In this document: in pieces, positions 1-6,279 of the stretch | How positions within the stretch are numbered: position 1 is the stretch's first letter | Layout: each line of letters opens with the position of its first letter | Assembly (NCBI GenBank): GCA_030044035.1 | Contig: JASHWN010000546.1 | Location: 1-10,384, forward strand | DNA length: 10,384 nt | Direction: 5' to 3' | DNA from: Xanthobacteraceae bacterium | GTDB lineage: Bacteria > Pseudomonadota > Alphaproteobacteria > Rhizobiales > Xanthobacteraceae | Position numbers and translations under genes: made by a program | Notes under the pieces: generated by a model | Seen by the model: the letters and a program-made list of their open reading frames with translations, nothing else | Database searches by the model: none | What the model was told of the DNA's origin: nothing

Positions 1-163
1 CGTCGCGCGAAGCGCGGCGGGTGAGGGGGCGGTGCAGCGAGTCTGAGCGAGGCAAGGAATTCTTATGCAGCGAGGTTGAGCGAGAGAACTGATGCTCAGG
101 AAACGGCTAAGCCCCCTCACCCCGACCCTCTCCCCGCACGCGGGGAGAGGGAGTCGCGAAGTC
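1..163. repeat. Remnants of dispersed hairpin repeat (CCCTCTCCCC type)
   Basis: No gene is supported here. A perfect 10-base inverted repeat, CCCTCTCCCC at 126-135 and GGGGAGAGGG at 142-151, has a 6-base loop. A second perfect 12-base inverted pair joins GGGTGAGGGGGC (19-30) to GCCCCCTCACCC (111-122). An 18-base direct repeat with two mismatches lies at 34-51 and 67-84 (GCAGCGAG..TGAGCGAG). Such GC-rich hairpins flanking alphaproteobacterial genes are familiar as high-copy intergenic repeats; that identification is from memory. Translated across 112-150 the DNA gives the PHPDPLPARGER string often seen in spurious protein predictions. The hairpin sits just past the stop of the minus-strand VOC gene and could help end its transcript, but no T-run follows in that direction. 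Confidence 0.6.
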
Positions 164-613
164 TTACTTTTTCTTCCGCGCTTTCTTCCGCGCCGCAGGC
201 TTGCGCTGCTTCGGCGGCGGCGCCCAGATCATGGCTTCGAGCTTCATGCCGTCGGGGTCGGCGAAATAGACGGCGTAATAATTGCGGCCGTAATATTCGC
301 CGGGCGGGTCGAGCACAGTCATGCCGTTGTGTTCCAGGAACGCGCCGAGCGCGTCGACGTCCTTGCGGCTGGCCAGCTCGAACGCATAATGATGAAAGCC
401 GATGTCGCCCTTGCGGTGCTTGCGCTTTTGGCCCTGTGCGTCGGCCGCGGCGATCCAGAACAGCGTCTTGCCGTTGCTCCAGCCCGCCATGTCGGCGTAG
501 TCGTGTTTGAGCTTGAAGCCGAGAAAGCCGAGCACCTTGTCGTAGAACGCCTTCGAGCGGGCGAAATCGCCGACGCTCAACACCAGATGATCGATACCGA
601 CGACGCGCGGCAT
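164..613 (-). CDS. VOC-family (glyoxalase/dioxygenase fold) protein
   Basis: A 149-residue protein of the vicinal oxygen chelate fold. The N-terminal motif GIDHLVLSV carries His9, the usual first metal ligand. GFHHYAFE (72-79) offers His74 or His75 as the second, and GMKLEAM (122-128) gives Glu126 as the third. The segment FADPDGMKLE is typical of the closing beta strand of this fold. I chose the ATG ending at 613, although the frame is open upstream, because homology begins there and a GGAG ribosome site lies 7 bases before it; the upstream codons fall in a repeat. The last 15 residues (KQRKPAARKKARKKK) are 10 Lys/Arg, a tail outside the fold. Substrate cannot be told: glyoxalase I-like, lyase or resistance roles all occur in this family. 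It is transcribed away from the leuC-like gene. Confidence 0.85.
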   Translation of the reverse strand: MPRVVGIDHLVLSVGDFARSKAFYDKVLGFLGFKLKHDYADMAGWSNGKTLFWIAAADAQGQKRKHRKGDIGFHHYAFELASRKDVDALGAFLEHNGMTVLDPPGEYYGRNYYAVYFADPDGMKLEAMIWAPPPKQRKPAARKKARKKK

Positions 614-625
614 GGCAATGCTCCG

Positions 626-810
626 ATTGTAGCCCGGATTGCGCAGGGGGCACGGCGCAATCCGGAAGCGAATGGCGAATGGCGAATAGCGAATGGACGT
701 TTTCGGCCTCGTACTCCTCACTTCTATTCGCTACTCGCCATTCGCTATTCGCCAAAATGAAATCCGGCGAACCGAGCCCCGGATTGCGCTCCGCGCCATC
801 CGGGCTACGA
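626..810. repeat. Nested palindromic intergenic repeat with 7-base unit arrays
   Basis: Fills the divergent gap between the VOC gene and the leuC-like gene. Outer arms: GTAGCCCGGAT near 629-639 and ATCCGGGCTAC at 798-808. Within the left arm, CCGGATTGCGC (634-644) pairs perfectly with GCGCAATCCGG (655-665). A similar, less perfect hairpin lies at 777-804. The centre holds four 7-base units CGAATGG, CGAATGG, CGAATAG, CGAATGG (669-696) and, after a 27-base spacer, four inverted units CTATTCG, CTACTCG, CCATTCG, CTATTCG (724-751). The element is thus a palindrome inside a palindrome. I recall similar GCGAATGG/GCGAATAG runs between genes in Bradyrhizobium-like genomes. It has no coding potential of its own and leaves little room for promoters, which must sit inside or at its edges. 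Confidence 0.8.
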
Positions 811-819
811 TGCAAGACA

Positions 820-2247
820 ATGACACAGAGTAACGCCGTGCCGAAAACCTTGTTCGACAAGATCTGGGACTTTCATCGGGTCGGCGAGCGCGCCGATGGC
901 CGCGAGCTGCTCTATATCGACCGCCACGTACTGCACGAATTGCACGCCCACCACGGTTTTTCGCACCTCGAAAAGCGGCGCCGCCCAGTGCACCGGCCGG
1001 ACCTGACCTTTGCGGTGCAGGACCACACCGTCGCCACCAAACCGGGCCGCGACGATGACAGCAATCCGTCCGGCGCCGCGTTTCTCAAGGCGATGCGCGA
1101 CGGCACGCGGCGGAACGGCATAAGACTGTTCGATCTCGGCGATCCCGAACAGGGCATCTCCCACGTCGTGGCGCCGGAACTCGGCATCGTGCTGCCGGGC
1201 GCGACGCACGCGGTGCCCGACAGCCATGCCAGCACGGTCGGCGGGCTCGGCGCGCTGGCGTTCGGCTGCGGCACCAGCGAGATGACCCACATTCTGGCGA
1301 CGCAGGTCATGGCGCTCAAGCGCCCGAAGCGGCTGCGGGCGCGGCTCGACGGCCGGCTCGGTCCGCATGTCGGCGCCAAGGACGTGGCGCTCCGCCTGAT
1401 CGCCAAACTCGGCGTCGCCGGCGCGCGCGGCCATGCGGTCGAATATGCCGGCAGCGCCATCGCCGCCATGCCGATCGAGCAGCGCATGACGCTGTGCAAT
1501 CTCAATATCGAGATGGGCGGCCGGTCGGGCTTTGTCGCTCCGGACGATGCGACATTCGGCTGGCTTGCGGGGCGCCCGTATGTGCCGCAAGGCGTGCTAT
1601 GGGATCGGGCGCTGGCCCATTGGCGCACGCTCGAGAGCGACGACGACGCCGAATTCGATCGCGAGGTTGCGCTCGATTGCAGCGCGCTCGAGCCGCAAAT
1701 CAGCTGGGGCACCGATCCGAGCCAGGTGGTCGGCATTTCGGGGCGCGTGCCCGATGCCGCGGACGTCGCTCCGAGCCGCCGCGCCGCGGCCGAAAGCGCG
1801 TACGCCTATATGGGTCTCGCGCCGGGAACGCCGCTCGCCGGGCTGCCGATCGACCGCGTCTTCATCGGCTCGTGCACCAACAGCCGGCTGCCGGACCTCC
1901 AAGTCGCCGCCGCCATCGTGCGCGGGCGGCGCGTGGCGCCGGGCGTCACCGCCATGGTGGTGCCGGGCTCGAGCAGCGTCAAACGCGAGGCCGAAGCGGC
2001 CGGGCTCGACCGCGTGTTCCGCGACGCCGGCTTCTTCTGGGGCGAATCCGGCTGCTCGATGTGCGCCGGCGGCAACGGCGACCGCGGCGCGCCGGGCGAG
2101 CGCTGCGTCTCCACCACCAACCGCAATTTCGAAAACCGCCAGGGCCCGAAAGTGCGCACGCATCTGGCGTCGCCCGCGACCGCGGCGGCGAGCGCCATCG
2201 CCGGCCGCATCGCCGACGTGCGGCAAGTGCTGGCGGGAGCCGCCTGA
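820..2247 (+). CDS. LeuC-like large subunit of aconitase-family hydro-lyase
   Basis: A 475-residue protein, the usual LeuC length, similar end to end to 3-isopropylmalate dehydratase large subunits. Visible landmarks: TLFDKIWDFHRV near the start; LLYIDRHVLHE (30-40); GALAFGCGTSEMTHILATQ (144-162); the three [4Fe-4S] cysteines as FIGSCTNSR (Cys352) and GCSMC (Cys412, Cys415); then PGERCVSTTNRNFENRQG, the family's substrate-side segment. It would catalyse stereospecific dehydration/rehydration of a hydroxy-diacid in the cytoplasm with the LeuD-like partner encoded next. Differences from canonical LeuC include VPDSHAST (132-139) where CGDSHTAT is expected. The ATG at 820 has no good ribosome site; the in-frame GTG at 838 would start at PKTLFDKIWD, matching LeuC starts, and is an alternative. 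The leucine-pathway substrate is not assured, because an isocitrate lyase-family gene follows instead of other leu genes. No symbol assigned for that reason. Confidence 0.88.
   Translation: MTQSNAVPKTLFDKIWDFHRVGERADGRELLYIDRHVLHELHAHHGFSHLEKRRRPVHRPDLTFAVQDHTVATKPGRDDDSNPSGAAFLKAMRDGTRRNGIRLFDLGDPEQGISHVVAPELGIVLPGATHAVPDSHASTVGGLGALAFGCGTSEMTHILATQVMALKRPKRLRARLDGRLGPHVGAKDVALRLIAKLGVAGARGHAVEYAGSAIAAMPIEQRMTLCNLNIEMGGRSGFVAPDDATFGWLAGRPYVPQGVLWDRALAHWRTLESDDDAEFDREVALDCSALEPQISWGTDPSQVVGISGRVPDAADVAPSRRAAAESAYAYMGLAPGTPLAGLPIDRVFIGSCTNSRLPDLQVAAAIVRGRRVAPGVTAMVVPGSSSVKREAEAAGLDRVFRDAGFFWGESGCSMCAGGNGDRGAPGERCVSTTNRNFENRQGPKVRTHLASPATAAASAIAGRIADVRQVLAGAA
2235..2239 (+). promoter_or_regulatory. 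Ribosome binding site for the LeuD-like gene
   Basis: GGGAG inside the end of the LeuC-like gene, 7 bases before the ATG at 2247. It fixes that start and indicates coupled translation, because the start overlaps the upstream stop codon (TGATG). Confidence 0.65.
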
Positions 2248-2873
2248 TGCAGGTGTTCACCCGCCACACCGCGATCGCCGCGCCGCTTCTGCAGGACGAT
2301 ATCAACACCGATCAAATCGCGCCGGTGCTGCATGGCCGCGGGCTGAAGGAGGATTACCGCGCCATGCTGTTTCATCGCGCGCGGCGGCGCGACGACGGCA
2401 GCGACAATCCCGACTTCGTGCTCAACAAGCCGCAATTCCGCAACGCCGGGATTCTCGTGACCGGCCAAAATTTCGGTGCCGGCTCGTCGCGCGAATCCGC
2501 GGTGTGGAGCATGCTGGCCAACGGCATCCGCGTCATCGTGGCGCGCAGCTTTGCCGATATCTACCGCGAAAACTGCTTGCAGAACGGCGTGCTGCCGATC
2601 GTGCTGGCGCCGGCCGACGCCGACGCCTTCACGGCGCGCGTGATCGCCGCCGACGGCGCGGGGCCGTTCACCGTCGATCTGGTGAGTCAGCGCATCAGCG
2701 GCCCGGGCGGCGACGACATCGCCTTCGACATTGCGGCTGCCGACCGCATGCGGCTCATTGAAGGCCTCGACGACATCGGGCTCACGCTCAAGCACATGGA
2801 CCAGATCGTGAGCTGGGAAAAAGGCGCCGCCGCGGCGCAGCCCTGGCTGCAGACCGCGCGCGATAACCGCTGA
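2247..2873 (+). CDS. LeuD-like small (swivel) subunit of aconitase-family hydro-lyase
   Basis: A 208-residue protein aligning along its length with LeuD, the domain that closes over the Fe-S active site of the large subunit. DDINTDQIAP (17-26) is the family opening. DNPDFVLNKPQF (53-64) and NFGAGSSRESAVW (75-87) correspond to canonical NPDFVLNFPQY and NFGCGSSREHAPW, with the catalytic-site SSR kept. IVARSFADIYRENCLQNGVLPI (97-118) and DDIGLTLKH (175-183) also fit. The loop after INTDQIAP, which in isopropylmalate isomerases reads like PKQFLKTIKRTG and contacts substrate, here reads PVLHGRGLKEDY, suggesting altered substrate choice. The ATG overlaps the LeuC-like stop by one base, so the two subunits are made together. 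Downstream, 156 bases containing a palindromic repeat precede the lyase gene on the same strand. Confidence 0.87.
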   Translation: MQVFTRHTAIAAPLLQDDINTDQIAPVLHGRGLKEDYRAMLFHRARRRDDGSDNPDFVLNKPQFRNAGILVTGQNFGAGSSRESAVWSMLANGIRVIVARSFADIYRENCLQNGVLPIVLAPADADAFTARVIAADGAGPFTVDLVSQRISGPGGDDIAFDIAAADRMRLIEGLDDIGLTLKHMDQIVSWEKGAAAAQPWLQTARDNR

Positions 2874-2875
2874 CC

Positions 2876-3012
2876 CGTCATTCCGGGGCGCCGCGCAGCG
2901 GCGAGCCCGGAATCCATAATCACAGAAGTTGCAGAACAATTTCGAGTTTTCTTGTGAAGCGACAGTGGTTATGGATTCCGGGCTCCGGCCTGCGGCCGGC
3001 CCCGGAATGACG
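2876..3012. repeat. Palindromic intergenic repeat (CGTCATTCCGGGG type), MITE-like
   Basis: A 137-base element with perfect terminal inverted repeats CGTCATTCCGGGG (2876-2888) and CCCCGGAATGACG (3000-3012). Inner inverted repeats CCCGGAATCCATAA (2906-2919) and TTATGGATTCCGGG (2969-2982) are also perfect. Each arm can fold on itself (TTCCGGGG with CCCGGAA), so it may form two hairpins or one long stem. Elements beginning CGTCATTCCGGGG are, as I recall, abundant between genes in Bradyrhizobium-like genomes. It starts 3 bases after the LeuD-like stop and ends 4 bases before the AAGGAG of the lyase gene, so it forms almost the whole spacer and may affect read-through or mRNA stability between them. 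Confidence 0.85.
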
Positions 3013-3015
3013 AGC

Positions 3016-3021
3016 AAGGAG
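3016..3021 (+). promoter_or_regulatory. Ribosome binding site for the lyase gene
   Basis: AAGGAG, 8 bases before a GTG codon at 3030. It supports GTG as the start codon; it lies just outside the palindromic repeat. Confidence 0.7.
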
Positions 3022-3029
3022 AACACGTC

Positions 3030-3929
3030 GTGAGCGTTCGCAAAAAATTCCGCGCCATCATGGCCGGCAAGAAGCTGGCGCTGATGCCCGGCGCCTATGA
3101 CGGCCTGTCGGCGCGCATCATCGAAGCCGAGGGGTTCGAGGCGATCTGCGCCGGCGGTTACGCGGCGATCGGCTCGATGCTGGCGCAGCCCGACATGGGC
3201 CAATCCAACATGCGCGATTACGCCGACCACTATGCGCGCATCGCGGCGGCGGTCGAGATTCCGGTCTATGTCGATGCCGACACCGGGTTCGGCGGCGTCA
3301 ACAACGTGCGGCAGATGGTGCGCGCGTTCGAGGCCGCCGGCGTCGCCGGCGTGTTCATCAGCGACCAGGTGTTTCCCAATCGCTGCGGCTATCTGCCCGG
3401 CAAGCAGGTGATTGCGGTCGAGCAGATGCTGGCCAAGATCAAGGCGGCGCTCGACGCGCGGCGCGATCCCGACTTCTTCATCGCCGGCCGCACCGACGCC
3501 GCCGGCGTCGAGGGCATCAACGCCGCGATCGCGCGCTGCCAGCTGTTCATGGAGGCCGGCGCCGACATGGCGAAGCCGATGGGCGTCGACACCATCGACG
3601 AGATCAAGCGCGCGATGCGCGAAATCGGCGGCCCCCATATGGCGACGCTGTCGCAGGCCGCGGGGTTGAAACGCCGCAGCCTGGAAGAACTTGAGGCCGC
3701 CGGGGTGGTCGCCGCGACGTTTCCGTCGATCGCGCTGTTCGCCGCCGCGCATGCGGTGCGCAACGTGCTCCGCATCTTAAAGCGCGAGAATTCGCTGACC
3801 GCGACGTTCGATCATTTGCTGCCGCTCGAAGATTATTACGAGCTGGTCGGACTCAACGCGATGCTGATGCGCGAGGAAAGCTACGACAAGGCCGCCGCGG
3901 CGCTGGTGCAGAAGCGCGCCGCCGAATAG
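3030..3929 (+). CDS. Isocitrate lyase/PEP mutase-family carbon-carbon lyase
   Basis: A 299-residue TIM-barrel enzyme of the ICL/PEP mutase superfamily, close in size to methylisocitrate lyase and 2,3-dimethylmalate lyase. Landmarks: MPGAYDGLSARI (19-30); the metal-binding YVDADTGFGG (80-89); the gating loop SDQVFPNRCGYLPGKQV (111-127) with Cys119 in the place of the catalytic cysteine of KKCGH; and IAGRTDA (151-157). Cys119 favours a lyase over oxaloacetate decarboxylase or PEP mutase. Deviations: usual IEDQ reads ISDQ (Ser111) and the His after CG is Tyr121. Such enzymes cleave 2-hydroxy-diacids with Mg2+ into a 2-oxo acid plus a carboxylate. The preceding LeuC/LeuD-like hydratase could supply its substrate. 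GTG start chosen for the strong ribosome site. Exact substrate unknown; methylisocitrate-type or dimethylmalate-type are the leading options. Confidence 0.87.
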   Translation: MSVRKKFRAIMAGKKLALMPGAYDGLSARIIEAEGFEAICAGGYAAIGSMLAQPDMGQSNMRDYADHYARIAAAVEIPVYVDADTGFGGVNNVRQMVRAFEAAGVAGVFISDQVFPNRCGYLPGKQVIAVEQMLAKIKAALDARRDPDFFIAGRTDAAGVEGINAAIARCQLFMEAGADMAKPMGVDTIDEIKRAMREIGGPHMATLSQAAGLKRRSLEELEAAGVVAATFPSIALFAAAHAVRNVLRILKRENSLTATFDHLLPLEDYYELVGLNAMLMREESYDKAAAALVQKRAAE

Positions 3930-3942
3930 GCGCACTGTCATG

Positions 3943-3976
3943 CGACCGCGCTTCGTCGCACGTGCCTGCGCGGTCG
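3943..3976 (+). terminator. Possible terminator hairpin after the lyase gene
   Basis: CGACCGCGC (3943-3951) pairs perfectly with GCGCGGTCG (3968-3976) across a 16-base loop, 13 bases after the lyase stop codon. There is no T-run, so intrinsic termination is unproven. The remaining 3977-4174 shows no convincing gene or repeat. Confidence 0.35.
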
Positions 3977-4174
3977 TGTCCTCATTGCGACGGTCAAAGC
4001 GATTCTGCCGAACGAGGAGTGATTACGCTGCGAACGAGCCGGCGTGAGACCACGAAGGGGTTGACGACGTTCGGCGCCGCCGTGCAGTTAGGGGATGCGC
4101 GATGCCGGATCGCGTCCCAGGCGGCGGGGCGAGCGGCTGGTGGCCAAAAGCTTCAGCAGAGGAACGGAGCGAAC

Positions 4175-4642
4175 ATGCAAGCGCGCCGTGTGACGCTAAC
4201 GACAGCTTTAATCCTCGCCTTGGCTCTATCGGGCTGCGCGGCAGCGCTGCCGTCGGTCAGCGGCCCGGCCGCGACTCCGGGCGGCGCCGCGGCCGCGGCA
4301 GCACCAGCGAGCGGCGGACCGGAGCGCGACCTGTCGGCCGACGAAAAGAAGATCATCATCGCCGCCGTCGCGCCGTCGCTACGCGATGCCGGCGCGGCGA
4401 AATATCATTGGGCGAAATTTCCGGCCATGCCGAGCGACCCTTCGCCCAGCTACTGCGCCACTGTCGACGCCAAGAGCCCGTACGCCGCCTATAACGGCCG
4501 GCAGGCTTATATCGTCGAGCTCGGACTGACCGGCGGCTACGTGACCTCGGCTACGTTGGGGCTGATCGCCGGCGGCAAGGACGCGGCCCTGGTTGGCAAA
4601 ATGTGCGCCACACACGGACTCGATCCAAACAACGCGACGTGA
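4175..4642 (+). CDS. Small predicted lipoprotein, function unknown
   Basis: A 155-residue protein with a lipoprotein signal: basic MQARR, a hydrophobic stretch, and lipobox LSGC with Cys21 as the lipidated residue. Ala at +2 and +3 would favour outer-membrane sorting by the usual rule. Residues 22-50 form an Ala/Gly/Pro/Ser linker. A compact domain follows from DLSADEKKI to the end, with Cys94 (SYCATVDAKS) and Cys144 (KMCATHG), which could form a disulfide in the periplasm. I have a recollection of similar uncharacterised proteins in Bradyrhizobium-like genomes, but no named function. The ATG at 4175 is chosen over the in-frame upstream start at 3962 because the signal peptide begins there and GGAG lies 5 bases before it. 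It converges on the S10 peptidase gene. Confidence 0.78.
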   Translation: MQARRVTLTTALILALALSGCAAALPSVSGPAATPGGAAAAAAPASGGPERDLSADEKKIIIAAVAPSLRDAGAAKYHWAKFPAMPSDPSPSYCATVDAKSPYAAYNGRQAYIVELGLTGGYVTSATLGLIAGGKDAALVGKMCATHGLDPNNAT

Positions 4643-4645
4643 CGA

Positions 4646-4669
4646 GGCGGGCAAGCCGATCGGCCCGCC
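4646..4669. terminator. Possible bidirectional terminator between convergent genes
   Basis: GGCGGGC (4646-4652) and GCCCGCC (4663-4669) form a perfect 7-base stem with a 10-base loop in the 34-base gap between the convergent lipoprotein and peptidase genes. The location suits a shared terminator; there is no T-run on either side. Confidence 0.4.
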
Positions 4670-4676
4670 GGAATTG

Positions 4677-6236
4677 TCACGGCGAAGCGTACATGGTGCG
4701 CGCATCCGCCGTGAACGCTTTGCGCGAGGCCGGGTCGAGATAGAACATGTGACCGCCGCGATAGAGCTTGAGCTCGGTGCGGCCTTCGCCGTCGACCGCG
4801 GGCAGATGGTCGAGCACGTAGCGCGACACCGCAAACGGCGTCACCATGTCGCTATAGCCGTTGGCGATCATGAGCCGGAACGACGGCGTCAGCGCCAGCA
4901 AGTCTCGTAAATCCTGCTCGACGCTCGGTTGACGGCGGCGCGAACCCCACCTCCATTTGCCCGAAATATCGCCGGCGAGCAAATTGTAGGTCATCTCGGT
5001 CTTGAAGCCGAGCTCGTCGCGGGCATAGGCAACGAACGCGCTGCCGTACGAGCGAACAAGCACGTCGAGGATCGGGTCGGGACCGCGCGCCTCCGGCGCT
5101 TCGGGGTTGGGATCGTCGCTGGCGAATGTCGCGTCATAGTGGCTGACGATCTTCTGCTCGCCGCGCCGCAAGTCTTTGACGTAGGCGTCGTCGATGAAGC
5201 CGCGCTGCCGCGCCACCACATCCTGCGGCAAGCCGGTGATCGCCGCGACGCGCGCATAAAATTTTTGCGCCGCGTCGCCCTGCAGCGGCGGCCCGGCGAG
5301 CGCGGTGAGATAATCGGTCAAGGCAAAATGCTCGGCCTCGGCCAGCGCCTGTTGGCTGAACGTGCCCTTGCGCTCGAGCTCGGCCGCCGCAAGCGACGGC
5401 AGCTGCAGCGCCGCGCCGAGCGCGAAACGGCTGCCGCCGAACTGAAACGCGCCATCCAGCATCGGCGACAGCATCAGGATGCCGCCGACCGAAATGCCCT
5501 GCTGGCTCTGCAGCACACGCGCCACCTTGGCGGCGCGGAACCCGCCGTAGCTTTCGCCCAAAATGAATTTCGGCGAGCTGACGCGGCTGTTCTTGGCGAC
5601 GTAGAGCGCGATCACCTTGGCCATGGATTCGGCGTCGGCCTCGACGCCCCAGAACGCTTCGCCGCCATCGCGCTTGGCCGGCCGGCTCCAGCCGGTGCCG
5701 ACCGGATCGATGAGCACAAGGTCGGTGAAGGCGAGCCAGGTGTCGGGATTGTCGATGAGGCGAACCTTGGAACCGTCGTTGCCGTTTGGCCCGAATTCGG
5801 CGACGCGCGGGCCGACCACGCCGAGATTGAGAAATGCCGAAGCGGCGCCCGGACCGCCGTTGAACACGAACGTCACCGGCCGGTTGGCAGGATTTTCCGA
5901 TTTCGCCACGTAAGCGGCGTAGAACACGGCAGCGGAGCGCTCGCCGGATTGGTCGAACAGCGAGAACGTGCCGGCCGTGGCCGTATAGTCGAGCTTGCCG
6001 GCCGGCGCGGTGATGCTGTGCTGGGTCACGGAATCGGCGGGCAGGAGCGACAGCACGCCGGGCTCGTTTTGGCTCGGCGCTGCCGTGCCGCCGCGCTGGC
6101 CCTGTTCGGCGCGACGTTCGCCGCCGCCCACGCCCGGCCTGCCGGAATGCTCCTGCGCATTGCTCGCGGCGGCGAGCCCGATCAGCATGAGCGTGATCAG
6201 AAGGCGTGAGCCGAAGAGACGAAAAGCATGGATCAT
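4677..6236 (-). CDS. Exported S10-family serine carboxypeptidase-like protein
   Basis: A 519-residue alpha/beta-hydrolase of the serine carboxypeptidase (MEROPS S10) type. Residues 1-28 form a Sec-type signal peptide ending near ASNAQ, so it should act outside the cytoplasm. A Gly/Arg/Gln-rich stretch (about 30-58) follows. Motifs in order: VTFVFNGGPGAAS (121-133), the S10 oxyanion region; FILGESYGGFR (224-234) with nucleophile Ser229; NGYSDMVTPF (459-468) with Asp463; and RGGHMFYL (493-500) with His496. The complete triad supports an active hydrolase that removes C-terminal residues from peptides; acyltransferase use is known in relatives. The ATG ending at 6236 was chosen because the frame is open upstream but the signal peptide starts there. 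Its start lies 43 bases after the DUF6494-like gene on the same strand, so the two may share a transcript. Confidence 0.88.
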   Translation of the reverse strand: MIHAFRLFGSRLLITLMLIGLAAASNAQEHSGRPGVGGGERRAEQGQRGGTAAPSQNEPGVLSLLPADSVTQHSITAPAGKLDYTATAGTFSLFDQSGERSAAVFYAAYVAKSENPANRPVTFVFNGGPGAASAFLNLGVVGPRVAEFGPNGNDGSKVRLIDNPDTWLAFTDLVLIDPVGTGWSRPAKRDGGEAFWGVEADAESMAKVIALYVAKNSRVSSPKFILGESYGGFRAAKVARVLQSQQGISVGGILMLSPMLDGAFQFGGSRFALGAALQLPSLAAAELERKGTFSQQALAEAEHFALTDYLTALAGPPLQGDAAQKFYARVAAITGLPQDVVARQRGFIDDAYVKDLRRGEQKIVSHYDATFASDDPNPEAPEARGPDPILDVLVRSYGSAFVAYARDELGFKTEMTYNLLAGDISGKWRWGSRRRQPSVEQDLRDLLALTPSFRLMIANGYSDMVTPFAVSRYVLDHLPAVDGEGRTELKLYRGGHMFYLDPASRKAFTADARTMYASP

Positions 6237-6279
6237 CGTAGGTCCCAAATTATTCGCCAAGCCCCCAATAAACGTTCCG

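Noticed and set aside
669..751. CRISPR-like array of short repeats
   Set aside because: Units are contiguous 7-mers without spacers, arranged in inverted halves, and no cas genes are near.
92..760. Plus-strand frames across the VOC gene and repeats
   Set aside because: They translate the hairpin repeat (PLTPTLSPHAGRG) and 7-base arrays (NGEWRIANG), which is repeat DNA, not a protein.
2876..3012. Insertion sequence
   Set aside because: Only 137 bases with no coding capacity; at most a non-autonomous palindromic element, with no target duplication visible by eye.
1806..3752. Long minus-strand frame (648 codons) opposite the leuC/leuD-like and lyase genes
   Set aside because: It runs antisense through three well-supported genes and a palindromic repeat, is rich in Arg/Ala/His typical of high-GC mirror frames, and shows no family motif.
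3962..4174. N-terminal extension of the lipoprotein from an upstream ATG
   Set aside because: A signal peptide with lipobox begins at 4175 with its own ribosome site; the 71 upstream residues have no signal or domain.
4929..6209. Plus-strand 426-codon frame opposite the S10 peptidase
   Set aside because: Mirror of a gene with signal peptide and full catalytic triad; composition is that of an antisense high-GC frame.
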